A DNA stretch of 64,000 nucleotides, from NCBI GenBank assembly GCA_003290165.1, contig QNQO01000524.1, positions 620,001 to 684,000 of the forward strand, in the 5' to 3' direction. This document shows, piece after piece, positions 45,600-56,870 of the stretch (its first letter is position 1; each line of letters begins with the position of its first letter). The notes under the pieces were generated by a model. It worked only from the letters and a program-made list of their open reading frames with translations. It did no database searches and was not told the origin of the DNA. A program made the translations under genes and the position numbers. Source of the stretch: Berberis thunbergii. Its lineage: Eukaryota; Streptophyta; Magnoliopsida; Ranunculales; Berberidaceae.

Positions 45600-47246
45600 A
45601 TCTTAATCGTTCAATGGAAATTGCTTTTGATCTAACCGGTTTTGGTGATTGGTTGAGATATAACAACATGACTTTACTTGGAAAAATGGCTTTGGACATT
45701 TGGTAGTGAAAACATTGCACTTTGGCATCATCATGGGCTAGGAACGTTTTGGTTGGTTTACTAGCCAGACAAAACTTTCTTATAGGTGTGCTTTCGAGTG
45801 AGCGATTAAAACTCTTTTCCAAACCTCTCCTTCCAAGTTGGGTCATGATCTAAAATTGTTTTTCGGCGAGACAAATGGGTTGGTGATCACCCTCTTCATG
45901 ATAAGTTTTGGACCATCTTTTGATCAATAAAAACAAGCTATGTTCTATTATTGACTTTGCCTCCCACATAGATACATGTACTTTATGGGACTTCCAGCTT
46001 CGAAGTGGAGTGAGAGATTCAAAAGTAGATACTTTGGTTGAGCTTTTGAGTTCTCTGGAGGCAACCTCGAACAATGATGACAAGGATAAGTGGATTTGGA
46101 ATCACAAGTCTAGTAAATTCAAGGTGAAGGGCTTCTTCGAAAAGATATGCATTACGCTTCTACCAACACTCATCAGTTGCCGCATCGACTTAATAATTAA
46201 TTCCTTTCTTTGCTCCATTTTACTAGAAAAAAAAAATCAAACTCATTGCCAAAATTTCTTCCTTGGGTGTCTTGTTCATGGAAAAGTTCTGACCATGGAC
46301 AACTTAGAAAAAAAAATCCCTCATCATCACCAATAGGTGCTCACTATGTGAGTTTTGTCACTGTGTAAACTCATCTTATAGATGTCTCGGATCATGCAAA
46401 ATGGTTCTTCCAGATGTGTGGTGAGTAGGATCAAAGTCACGCTATTAACATCTCGCATGATCATAAGCGCACTTCCAAAGGTCCATAGTCATTGTGAATT
46501 GGCACTGACATACGATCAAACTATTAACTTCTGGCAACTATTGGCTATCCCTGAATAGTCATTACTATTGTCATGATTTCTGGGAAGGGGGATTGAAATC
46601 CACCCATTACTCCCTCCAATTAAAGAAAATCATTTGTTACTCTTTAATACCCAATTAATTGATAATTATTAAAAAAAAAGTATAAAAAAGAATGTTAAAT
46701 TTTTTAATTCTAGTACTTGCCCACTTTGAGCTCTTACTGATGCTCACATCAGATTGGTTTTACAGATACCCCTATTTTTTTCCAGTGCATCCAGAAGTTA
46801 CGAGACAACCACTCGTCACCATTCGATTTCCTAATTGGTATGTTTGCCCCGATAGTCATCGAATCTATCCCTTACCGATTTCTATCCTACCTCTTCTCAC
46901 AAGAGTTGTGGTCGAATGTTGTCCTGACAATGAAGCAAATCTTTCTCCCTGATGATGACTTAATGGAGTGGTTTCAAAGTGGAATTATCGAACTATGCCC
47001 CTAGTAAGAAATGGCTTTGAGATTGCATTTTTCTCACTGTTCTTTAGGTTATTTGGAAAGAACGAAGAAACACTACATTTAGTGGCAAAAGATTGGATCA
47101 TCTTGTGATAGAAAACATGATTAAGATCATGTTTGTCCATGGGCTCCAGCTTGGGGCATGCTTCATTTTCTTCCATCGCGGAGCTTTTTCTCAATTGGGC
47201 TAAGTTTGTTACATGAAACTAAGAGTTTTCAAAAAAAAAAAAAAAT
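45600..47246 (+). mobile_element. LINE C, 5'-truncated 3' half with poly(A)
   Basis: Plus-strand frames encode the C-terminal region of LINE ORF2: CTLWDFQLRSGVRDSKVDTL, VELLSSLEAT, DKWIWNHKSSKFKVKGFFEK, GKVLTMDNLEKK of the zf-RVT region, and near the end VIWKERRNTTFSGKRLDHLV. An A-run at about 47231-47246 marks the 3' end. The wording differs from LINE A and B, so this is another LINE family. RT and endonuclease are absent; stops and shifts are frequent. A stretch near 46560-46700 does not fit and may be a small insertion. Confidence 0.78.
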
Positions 47247-47284
47247 TTGATATTTTGTTTTCCCCTCTTGAGCTGCTCGGTTAG

Positions 47285-49737
47285 TGATGCAGGAGTAGGG
47301 TTCATAATTTGGGTTTTTAGGATTTCTAATTTGCTTTGAAAGTTATTTACTAAATAACTTATTCGTATTCTTTCAATTTAATTAGGAGTCTTTTTAGTTT
47401 TCTTTTAGGATTAAGCTTTACTTTTTATTTTAGGTATAGACTGCTTGTTATTTTAGTATTTGATTATACTTTTTCTTTTAGGAATAAACTGCTTATTATT
47501 TAAGTTATTTGAGCACTACAAATAGAACTCTTCCTCAATATTGTAGGATACTTTTGATTTTAATAATTTTAATTGAACATTAGAGTTGTTTCTCTGTGTT
47601 TGTTTTGGGCGAATCTCTTGTGTTATTTTCCTATGAATTATCTGTTGAACTGGCCTGCAGAATAATCGCTACTCTATCCGGCGTCAATTGGTATCAAGCT
47701 TCAACATCTTCTTGGGGTGAATTTCATCAGCTTCCATGGTTGGTGGTTGTGGTCGTCGTGGGTAAGTTCTGAACGAGGAAGTCTCACACCGTGATCGTAA
47801 CGTTCAGGATGTGATGATTGAGGATTTACAGAGGCAAGTTGCAGAGTTAACCCAGCGTCTGGCGGCGCAGGATTTCGAAGATCGTGAGATGGAAGATCAC
47901 AATTCTGATTCCAGTTTCGAAAACTCGTATCACAATCGTGCTCAATTCTGGAAGCGTCGTGGTCGACAGGATCGTCATGGAAACCTCGATTTCAGAGTAG
48001 ATCTGCCCGAGTTTTCTGGTACGTTACAGGCCGAATGATTCGTTGATTGGTTGAATGAAATAGAGCGTATTTTTAGTATAAGGAAATTCCAGATCGTGTC
48101 AAAGTGAAATTGGTAGCCATCAAACTCAAAGGCAGAACATCTGCGTGGTGGGAACAGTTGAGGCGATTACAAGATAGGCAGGGCAAGGCCAAGATCACTG
48201 ATTGGGAGAAGATCAATTCCTTCATTTCGGCTACACTCAGACCTTATTTCAGCGACTTCACTCGTTGAGGCAAAACACGAGATCAGTTGATGATTACACG
48301 GAGAAGTTCTATCAATTGGTAGCCCGAAATGACTTATCTGAGACGGAAGAGCAGATGGAGGCACGATATTGGGGGGATTACGACAGCCCCTGCAGAATGT
48401 CCTCAGCCTTCACTCGCTGTGGACCATCTTTGAAGCATACTGGCGTGTACTTGCTGTGGAAAAATAACAGAACAAAAGGCCTATGATCAACAGTCGACCA
48501 GTTCGCCCTCAAGAATCTCATCCTGCCTATCAGCCACTGTAGGTTAATTCTAAATTAAATATTAGATGTTTCAGATGTGGTGAACATGGACATAGAGCGA
48601 CTGAGTGCAGGAAGCTTGCTATTCAAAAAGGTAACAATATCCTGATTGAGGAAGACGTGATAGACGAAACTGAGGAGCTTGGAGAGCCTGTGTATGACGA
48701 TGATGAAGATAGAGATGTGTTGTATGGAGATGGCCATGAGACTCTGATCGTTCGTAAGAGTTTACTAACTCCAAAGGGTAATTCAGGGGACGATTGGTTG
48801 AGGACCAATATTTTCTACATGATCTGCACAGTTGCAGATAAAGTCTGCAAGATGATCATTGACAGTTGCAGTTGTGAGAACGTAGTGTCTGAAGAGGCTG
48901 TCCAGAAATTGCAGTTGAAGATAGATCATCATCCCAAGCCGTACAAATTGTCGTTGCTATATAAAGGCAGTGAGGTAACAGTAGATAGGCGATGCCTAGT
49001 GTTTTTTTTATCGGCAGGAAATATTTTGATAATGCTTGGTGTGATGTTGTGTCTATGGATGCTTATCATGTATTGTTAGGCAGGCCTTGGCAGTATGATT
49101 GCAGTGTTATTCATGATGGGCGGAAAAATACATATTCGCTTAGCATCAAAGGGAAGAAGATTGTGTAATAGTGTTGCAAACGTGAATCTAGATTTACCAG
49201 CAGAGGTGCAGCAACTGCTAACATAGTTTTCTAACCTGATGCCAGAGGATCTTCCTCCTGGGCAACCACCAGATGATTCCGATGAAGCTGTTGTGAACTC
49301 GATGACAAGTTATTTTCAACCCGGAGCGACTGATGAAGGAGGATTTCTAAGGTTCCTAATTTGGGTTTTTAGGGTTCCTAATTTGCTGTCAAAGTTATTT
49401 ACGAAATAACTTATTCATAGTTTTTTAATTTAATTAAGAGTTTTTTTAGTTTCCTTTTAGGATTAGGCTTTACTTTTTCTTTTAGGAATATACTGCTTGT
49501 TATTTTAATATTTGATTATACTTATTCTTTTAGGAATAAACTGCTTATTATTCAAGTTATTTGATCACTATAAATAGAGTTTTTCCTCAATATTGCAGGA
49601 TAGTTTTGATTTTAATAATTTTAATTGAACATTAGAGTTGTTTCTTTGTGCTTTTTTGGGCGAATCTCTTGTGTTATTTTCCTGTGAATTATCTATTGAA
49701 CTAGCATGCAGAATAATCACTATTATACCCGACGTCA
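47285..49737 (+). mobile_element. Short Ty3/gypsy element with two LTRs and deleted pol
   Basis: Two direct repeats of about 400 bp, 47285-47686 and 49331-49737, share TTTGGGTTTTTAGG, the ACTGCTTGTTATTTTA motifs, TCCTCAATATTG and GGGCGAATCTCTTGTGTTAT. They act as LTRs. A TGGTATCAAGC primer-binding site at 47689-47699 follows the 5' copy, and a purine stretch lies near the 3' copy. The interior of 1.6 kb codes gag and protease, then jumps after PEDLPPGQPP, the N-terminal entry to RT, straight to the element's last codons. RT, RNase H and integrase are deleted. Exact LTR edges are uncertain and I see no clear target duplication. Confidence 0.82.
47811..49080 (+). pseudogene. Gag-protease relic of the short gypsy element
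   Basis: Gag frame: IEDLQRQVAELTQRLAAQDF (a predicted coiled coil), then NLDFRVDLPEFSGTLQAE and a stop. Frame-shifted gag follows, with HFGYTQTLFQRLHSLRQNTR and SVDDYTEKFYQLVARNDLSE. A CCHC knuckle CFRCGEHGHRATEC lies at about 48569-48610. The protease-like domain has IIDSCSCENVVSEEAVQKL, where the catalytic DSG/DTG appears as DSC. At least two stops and two shifts break the reading. Confidence 0.8.
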
Positions 49738-50177
49738 AAGGACTCGATTGGCATAGTGGTATTTAGTATTTTTGACGTCAAATGGTTTCCCAGGTTTGCC
49801 AACTCTCAATTCTAGTATATTTAAAAGTGATGGCATGTGCATAGTAAGAGTTAAAGTATAGGCTGAGCGATAATTCCTTTCTGTTTGCATATTGAAGGAA
49901 CATGTGGATTGATTAGTGTGAACATATTAAGAACCTGGAAGATGATGCTTTACTTATTTATTTATTTACTGTCCAAGCAAAATTTAAACATTGTGAATGA
50001 TTCAAATAACAAGATGATGCATCGGTTATGTACATATGAAAACTGAGATTAGAGTGCAACTTGGTAATTATGAAGCACTTCGATCGTATTATAGAGATTT
50101 TACAATTTACAAAGGGCTAACTGATATAAAACTTCATCCACAAACAAAATATAAGCAAGCAAAAGAGTGAATTACAT
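49738..50177. other. Spacer between gypsy element and protease pseudogene
   Basis: No gene is visible. The last part would be the 3' flank of the protease gene. Confidence 0.4.
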
Positions 50178-50238
50178 TTATGTGGTAGGGCAAGAAGAAT
50201 CCATGGCAATCCCACAGAGACCTTCCTAGGCAGCACTA

Positions 50239-50412
<174 letters not shown>

Positions 50413-50789
50413 TTAGCAACAACTTTCAATAGTGTTTCCTCATTGTTGGTGGGCACAACTTCATGACCAGTAGTCTTGGCAGCATGAGAAGATGCCGCCT
50501 TCTTATTACATGTGTCATCAACTCCTTTGTATGAGTAAAATAATTCAGTCGCAAGACCACCATTGAGTTGAATGAAATCAAATGCATCTGAAACAATGGC
50601 ATAAATCATTACATGAAGCCAATGAAGCAGACGGCAACGAAGAGAGTGGGGTTGAAATCAAAGAGTCGACAGACCTCTCGACCGGCCGCCACTCAGCCTT
50701 GGGGGCTAGCTCGACCGGCCGCCACTCAGCCTGGTTGCCGTCTCTTCTAGCCACCCCTATCTGCCTGGCCGACTGGATCGAATGCTCAC

Positions 50790-51256
50790 AGTGACAGAGA
50801 GACAGTATCGATTGGATCGACTTCACTGAATCGATTGGATCGACTTGGATCGACTTCACTGAATCGTTTGGATCGATTTCACTGCCTGCTTTGGATCGAC
50901 TTGGATCGAGTTCACTGCCTGCTTGGATCGACTTGGATCGATTTCACTGCCTGCTTGGATCGATTTCACTGCCTGCTTGGACCGACTTCACTGCTTGGAT
51001 CGACTGGATCGATTGGTCACTGCATCGATTGGATCGAATCTTTGGTTGCTAAACAGAGTTTTTCTGCTAAGGAAAGAGCTCTGCTCTGGGAAACCTATTA
51101 GCAGCCATCACTGCTTGGATCGACTTCACTGTCCACTGTTTGGATCGACTTCATTGCTTGGATCGATTGGATCGACTTCATTGCATCGATTGGATCGACT
51201 CTTTGGTTGCGAGGATCACTGCTTGGATATTGATCTGCTCACTGCTTGGACATCGA
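50790..51256 (+). repeat. Tandem repeats in the half-LINE 5' UTR
   Basis: Many copies of TTGGATCGACTTCACTG and variants such as TGGATCGATTTCACTGCC, mostly 16-30 bp apart, with one unrelated interruption (about 51040-51105). Such arrays often form the internal promoter of LINE 5' UTRs. Repeated TCGA words give the region many possible stems. Confidence 0.85.
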
Positions 51257-51299
51257 TCTGCTTGGATTTATAATCTGATAGTGGAGACGGTTTGTCCTC

Positions 51300-52904
51300 A
51301 TGGCGGTGTCTCAGCCAGCCACGGGGGTTGTCCCTGCGGCTGGCAAGGAGGCGGAGGAGTTTTCTAGGCCATCCTTCGCACAGGTGCTTGGGAAGGCGAT
51401 GACAGATACCCTGGATGATAAGCCGACGGATTCCACGAGATTTCGAAAAGATGGCAGTCCGGCTTTGCGGCTTTCTGATTCGGATGTTGCAAGAGGTGAG
51501 TCTCATGTTTCTAATCATATTGTAGTTATGAAGTTCTCCAGTTTCAGGCCGTCTTTGGATTCGATACGAGACTCCATTCATCGATTTTGGGGGATATCCG
51601 GAAATTTTATAATGGGGCTTATCGATCCTAGGCATGTGATGGTTTATTTACAATCAGAAGATGAGGTCAAGAAAGTGCTATCCAAAGAATCTTTTACGAT
51701 TAGAGGAGTTCGCTATAAAATGTTTCGTTGGCATCCAGGTTTTAGTCTACGGGCAGACCCGGAATTGGCTCCTTTATGGGTTGAACTTCCAAATCTTCCT
51801 TTCGCTTTTTTTCTCCCGGCAATCATGAAGGCGATTGGAAACTCCTTCGGCACCTTTATTCGGATTGATGATGGCACGAGATACTTTGCACGCCCAACGG
51901 TCGCTCGAATGTGTGTAGAGATGGAAGTATCTAAACCTCTCCCACATAAGATATGGCTTGAGAGCCCAAAATATGGAGGATATTGGCAAAAAATTGAGTA
52001 TCCTGGTTTCAAATACTGTGATCATTGCTCCTTAATTGGCCATGAGAAAGATTATTGTCGAAAATTGATTGGAAGGAAAAATGCGAAGCCAACTCCTATG
52101 GGAGCTCCTGATAAAGAGTTGCCACTTTGTCCTAAGTCCAAGCAAAAACAAACTTTGGTTGAAGGGCTGCAAGAGTCTCAAGAGCCGAATCAAAAGTATG
52201 TCCCGGTGATCAAAAAAACGAGGAAAGATAATGGCCACATAGGCACTAGTGGAGCCAAAAATTCGCAAGGAGTTGAGATAAGTAGTACACCTGATAAAGA
52301 CACAAAGGTGAAGATAAGGGGAGAGGCCTCTGACAATGTGATATCCCTTAACAAATTCGGGGCCCTTGCGGAAGAACACTTGGAAGGAGTTGATGAGGGT
52401 AATGAAGCAGAAACGAAGCCACAACAAGCAAAAAACATGGCGTCTCAACACACAAGTGGGACTAAAGCCGAAACTGAAAATACACAAGACCTTTTAAAGG
52501 GCGCTGGTTACACATCCTCGGAAATCAAAATGGCAAGGCCGACAGAGCCATGTGATGAAGCAAAGCCTGAAGACGGTTTTTCTAAAGCGACACCGATGTG
52601 GACGGTTCCTTTTGTGGCCGATAGTAGTTCCGAGAAAGACCAAGGTCAGTCCAAACTTGTTGAAACAGAGGATCAGATGAATTCACAGGTACCAACTGCT
52701 GCGACCCAGACAGCAGGCGCTGAAACAGATCAGCAGGCAGTGTTTGGGTTGTTGGAGGATTGTAGGGATGATTGTAGGGATGTAGGTTACTCACCCAATG
52801 GGATTGGAACAGTGATTCAGGCGACGGATTCAGACGCTGAAGTAGCAGCAGAGACAGGTTTGTCTACCCCATATCTAACTCAGAGGAAAACCCAATGCAA
52901 GTAA
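51300..52904 (+). CDS. LINE ORF1 protein, DUF4283 plus zinc knuckle
   Basis: An intact 534-residue frame. Residues about 60-220 form a DUF4283 domain, an RRM-like RNA-binding fold typical of plant LINE ORF1: SFRPSLDSIRDSIHRFWGIS, HVMVYLQSEDEVKKVL and DPELAPLWVELPNLP. Residues about 240-253 form a CCHC knuckle, CDHCSLIGHEKDYC. The rest is hydrophilic and low in complexity, with acidic and Gln-rich stretches. Such proteins coat their mRNA and form ribonucleoprotein particles for retrotransposition. The ATG follows the repeat array after about 45 bp. The stop overlaps the next frame in ATGCAAGTAA. The absence of any lesion over 1.6 kb sets it apart from every other element here. Confidence 0.9.
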   Translation: MAVSQPATGVVPAAGKEAEEFSRPSFAQVLGKAMTDTLDDKPTDSTRFRKDGSPALRLSDSDVARGESHVSNHIVVMKFSSFRPSLDSIRDSIHRFWGISGNFIMGLIDPRHVMVYLQSEDEVKKVLSKESFTIRGVRYKMFRWHPGFSLRADPELAPLWVELPNLPFAFFLPAIMKAIGNSFGTFIRIDDGTRYFARPTVARMCVEMEVSKPLPHKIWLESPKYGGYWQKIEYPGFKYCDHCSLIGHEKDYCRKLIGRKNAKPTPMGAPDKELPLCPKSKQKQTLVEGLQESQEPNQKYVPVIKKTRKDNGHIGTSGAKNSQGVEISSTPDKDTKVKIRGEASDNVISLNKFGALAEEHLEGVDEGNEAETKPQQAKNMASQHTSGTKAETENTQDLLKGAGYTSSEIKMARPTEPCDEAKPEDGFSKATPMWTVPFVADSSSEKDQGQSKLVETEDQMNSQVPTAATQTAGAETDQQAVFGLLEDCRDDCRDVGYSPNGIGTVIQATDSDAEVAAETGLSTPYLTQRKTQCK

Positions 52905-53194
52905 TGGAGGTGCTTCGTGCGATCGCTGGTTTCGGAGGTCTAGGGGAAGATCCCACAACGCTCATGGCTTGCCTAACACCCCAAAACGTTAAGGAAATGC
53001 AGTCAGAAATTGCACGAATAGGCATGGAGGCAGTGGTCGCTGAATTGCAAACTTCAATTAAAGAGGCAGCAGCAAAGGTGGGGCAAAACTCTAGTGAAAA
53101 AGACCGTGAAGTTACCACAATACAGACTCCCACGGCAGATGTTCCTCGAAGGTCCTCTCGAAGCAAGAAGACAAATCCTAAATTCAGACAATAA
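52895..53194 (+). CDS. Small frame overlapping the end of LINE ORF1
   Basis: A 99-codon frame in the +2 frame relative to ORF1, starting at ATG 52895 inside the last codons of ORF1. It encodes a mostly helical stretch (IGMEAVVAELQTSIKEAAAK) and a basic tail (RRSSRSKKTNPKFR). No domain is recognised. It may be a true second cistron read by reinitiation, the ORF1 C-terminus accessed by frameshifting, or simply the tail of ORF1 after a small indel. The basic tail would suit nucleic-acid binding. Confidence 0.5.
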   Translation: MQVMEVLRAIAGFGGLGEDPTTLMACLTPQNVKEMQSEIARIGMEAVVAELQTSIKEAAAKVGQNSSEKDREVTTIQTPTADVPRRSSRSKKTNPKFRQ

Positions 53195-53279
53195 CTTGTT
53201 TATCGCTTTCTGCTTGGTTTTTAATACGGGTAAAGTCGTAATGCACCCCCGTATAGAATGTAAGTCAATTTTTTGATAA

Positions 53280-53313
<34 letters not shown>

Positions 53314-53481
53314 AATGCATCTTCGTTAGTCACCATCATAACCTTGATCCTCGACACTTCTATCACAGTCGACTAGCTTTTGCTCAGACAAGGATATCAA
53401 CTTACCTAAGGTGAGCTGGTCGATACCTTCAGTAGCTGCCACTGCATAGAATGCCCAACAACAGTCTGCATGCATGTATTT

Positions 53482-53564
53482 GTTTTGGTAAGTTGAGATT
53501 TTGGAAGAAAATATAATAGTTAGGTAAAGGATTTGTTTCCTGACAATGAATTACTTACCACATT
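53482..53564. other. Protease intron remnant
   Basis: AT-rich DNA upstream of the protease exon on the minus strand, preceded by a TGCAG acceptor at the exon edge. It ends where the CACTA element begins. Confidence 0.4.
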
Positions 53565-53589
53565 CACTACACCAAAATGCTTGTTTAGC

Positions 53590-53785
53590 TACGGGAAGGT
53601 GGCCACGGCTCTAAGCCGTTGATGTATTTGCCACGGCTATAAACCGTGGATATCGTGGCCAACGGCCTAAAACCGTGGCTACAAAAATAGTTAGCCACGG
53701 CTCTAAACCGTGGGTTAATTAGCCACGGCCAAAAACCGTTGCTATATTGTGCAACGGCCAAAAACCGTTGCTAAATTAAACGTTT
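53590..53785. repeat. CACTA left subterminal repeats
   Basis: About seven copies of a palindromic word, CCACGGCT(C/A)TAAACCGTGG or TTGCTA variants, alternating in orientation. Subterminal arrays of this kind bind the CACTA transposase. A long foldback structure is possible. Confidence 0.85.
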
Positions 53786-54225
53786 TGCACGTGCTGCGCA
53801 CCTGCCAGTGAGAGATTTGCAGAGTGATTTCAAGCTCTGGCGAAAATGGAGGGAGAGTGGATTTCGCGCTCTGTCGCATTTTGGCGAAAAAAATTGGGGA
53901 AAAAATTTGGCGGCATTGCAAAAAATTGGCGAAATTTTTTTTGCTATTTCGACCTAGATCAGTTTGCGCGGTCATTGCGAAAAAAATTTCGACCTAAATC
54001 AGAGAGATGTTTGGCGCAGAGGAGAAGAAGGACGAACTGAAGAAGAAGATGAAGAACCGAACCAGATTCTCAAAGTTTTCTTCTCCTTCTTCTTCTTTCG
54101 ATCTTGAGAGAATCGAGCTGAAGAAGAACATCAAATTAATGAAAAGGGAATAAACTTGGCATAGTTTATGATGTTATCCGAGTAGAAGATGCGTTGAACC
54201 AAGAGGCAGCAGAAACTGGGTTGGG

Positions 54226-54395
54226 GTCTCAGAGCTCTCTGCCCTGATCTCTTTGTCCAACACATCGAGGAGCTCTCTGCCCTGATCTCTGCGAGGAGCT
54301 TTAGATCCAGCGAGAGCTTCAGATCCAGTGAGGAGCTCTCTGCCCTGATCTCAGATCCAGCGAAGAGGAGGGGTTCCAGCGAGGAGAAGAGATTC
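54226..54395 (+). repeat. Short tandem repeats inside the CACTA element
   Basis: GAGCTCTCTGCCCTGATCTC recurs three times, at about 54232, 54271 and 54323, mixed with TTCAGATCCAGCGAG-like words. Confidence 0.8.
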
Positions 54396-55176
54396 TCGCC
54401 CTGCTCTCAGATTCGTTCAGATCTCCTTCCAGGTAAGATGTTTCAGTTCCACTTAGTTATTTAAACGCAACATGGAGATTGACTGAACTTCAGGAAGATG
54501 AGAGGAATCACCTCTAGAATCATGAGATCTAGAAGAAGCAATTGAACTTACTGGAAGCTCTCCTATTTCTTTCCCTCTTGTAGACAAGATTAGCTTACTG
54601 GAACCAAAGGCAAGATTAGCTTCAAAGTAGACACACACAATCAACTTGATTTCAACTAGAAATTGATTTGTAGAGCCCTAGAATAAGTTGTTTGGAACTC
54701 AAGGAAAGAGATAAATTCTCTCACATTTCATTACAATAATTTTTAGTTTCAAAGAAAAAATTGGTACGGATAGAAATTGGTAGATATATGGGAATAAATA
54801 TACAAATGGTGGACACAAAAAGATCTAGCTGTCTTTGTCTCACGTAAAAAGAGCTAGGAAGTATTTACAGTATTGAAAATGAGCAAGAGGTATTGGATGA
54901 GTTTCACTCCCAGGCCCTAAAAGCTTACAAATATATATTCATGCACCCATATTAATAAATGCATATTAGTATTATGCCTATGTCTAAATTAGAGATAGCT
55001 GTGTCAAACAAAATTGAGAAAGGTAATAAGAGAAAATGAACTGACAACATTAGCATTTGGCATGCATTAGAAATCACTCTATAACTGTATCAAAAGAATT
55101 CTAATTTTTCTCTGACAGCTTTATCATCTTTTTATCAGCATAATTTTTGTTCATAAATTTACTGTGGCATGTGTAG

Positions 55177-55346
55177 ACCAAGGAACACAAGCTTATACAG
55201 TCACCAAAGTGGCTGAGTGAAGACAAGGAATTAAAATCATACAAGATCTTATTAGCATTTTCAAGATTGAAGCACGCCTTGACAAACAATCCTGGATACA
55301 ATAAACGAGTTTCTGAGTGCCAAGAGGCAGCTAGAGTTCTGCTAGA
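55177..55346 (+). pseudogene. Captured exon-like segment, unidentified
   Basis: An open stretch bounded by TGTGTAG and GTAAGA splice-like sites. It reads TKEHKLIQSPKWLSEDKELK, then SYKILLAFSRLKHALTNNPG, then YNKRVSECQEAARVLLE. The sequence is complex and protein-like, unlike its surroundings. I do not recognise the parent gene. Other shorter pieces with similar borders lie near 55950-55990 and 56093-56121 (VEPEAFEAHK). Confidence 0.5.
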
Positions 55347-56599
55347 GTAAGACTCATGCTTATATTTCGAGTTTGTTTTCCATGATTTAATCCTGATCTT
55401 GTTGCATGATAGTTGATACTTGCGAGCTATTGTGAACTATACAACAAAGATATGAATTTCTTATTTGCAATGTATTTGTATGACAGATTGTTCAAAAGAT
55501 AAGATTTTGAATAGTGTAATGTGAATAGGACGAGAGGCATAGATCTCATTCATCTTGTAGGCCGAATATGATTTTAACATGTAACCAAAGAGAATGAATG
55601 GTTAACGACAGGCTCTGTGTAGTTGTGGTCCTCGACTAAACCCCACCTCTGAGAGCGAAGCCCACATTGTACCTGTTTTGTCCCAAATATCCATGAGCCC
55701 TATCTTGGGTTGGGTGTGGGGCTTTGCTTCTCTCTCAGAGACGAGCTTTAGTCTAGGCCCATAGCTAGAGCGGAGCGGGTCGTTACATGTCAAGTGCCCT
55801 TGCGATAGCAATCCTATTTTGTATTTGCTCCTTTGTACTCTATTGCTATATAGGAAGCAAAGAACTCAATTTGTAGAAAATATATATTTAAGTAAGCCAT
55901 CATTGTAAAGTGTTACATTTGCTCTTGTTTGTTTTTTTCACGCTTGCAGTGCTTCTGGGAATGGAGAGCTAGAGCCACGTCTTGGCAATGGTCACTTATT
56001 TTTATCAAATTCCCCTTGCAATTTATGTTCATGCATATTTTTTTATACTATTGTGTAGTGAGCTGAATAACCTTTTTTCTCTTGTCAAAACAGTTGAGCC
56101 AGAAGCTTTTGAAGCACACAAGGTAGGTTTTTTTTTTTCTTTCTTTGTTCATATCAAAGGAAAATTTAGGTTGTCAATAAAACAGTGAATTGGTATGATA
56201 CTATAATACTTTTTTCTCGATTTGTGCGTTTCAAGGCACTGATACTTTTATCTGATGATTAACACACACACACACATGTATATATTATTTGTTATTTATC
56301 CTATTTTTGTAGTGCAAATTAGAATCCAATCTAGCTAAAAGAGCAGAACATTGATTAACAGAGTTGTTTTGCTCTGTTTCTGTTCAGATCTCATATTGGT
56401 ACGTATACACTTCTGTAAGAGCGAGGTAGAAGAATGTATTAATACATTTCAACTTATCAAACCCGACCACTTGGAATGAAATTTGTTTATGTCGTTCTTA
56501 TTGTTGTCTAAAAATTCACAACTTAATTATGTATTAGGCCTTTGGATTAAGTTGTACTCATTATGGCTGATTGTATATGTTGGTGAAAAACTGTCAACG

Positions 56600-56870
56600 G
56601 GATTGGGATTGCGAGTTGCTGAGCCATTGCTATCTGTGTATTGTAATCCTTTGTGGTCTCAAGCCATAACATGTTTCAAGCCATTGCTATCTGTGTATTG
56701 TAATCCTTTGTAATCCTTTGCGAGTTGCTGAGCCATTGCTATCTGTGTATTGTAATCCTTTATCTGCAATTTAAAATTTGGATTCATTTAGTATCGCTTT
56801 TGTGAGCAATTGCTATCTGTGTATTGTAATCCTTTGTGGTCTCAAGCCATAACATGTTTATGTTTGTTTT
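56600..56870 (+). repeat. Local direct repeats inside the CACTA element
   Basis: GCTATCTGTGTATTGTAATCC, together with part of TTTGTGGTCTCAAGCCATAAC, recurs four times between 56627 and 56850. This looks like local tandem duplication. Confidence 0.8.

Larger units (their letters stand above)
50590..53310 (+). mobile_element. ORF1-only LINE-derived insertion ('half-LINE')
   Basis: The insertion splits the protease pseudogene and is flanked by TCAAATGCATCT at 50578-50589 and 53311-53322; the duplication may include up to three further A residues. It ends in a run of about 29 A. These are marks of target-primed reverse transcription. The 5' part has tandem repeats (50790-51256). Then comes an intact 534-codon LINE ORF1 (51300-52904), an overlapping 99-codon frame, a 90-bp trailer and the poly(A). 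There is no endonuclease or RT. Its intact ORF and good duplication suggest a fairly recent event. Confidence 0.85.
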
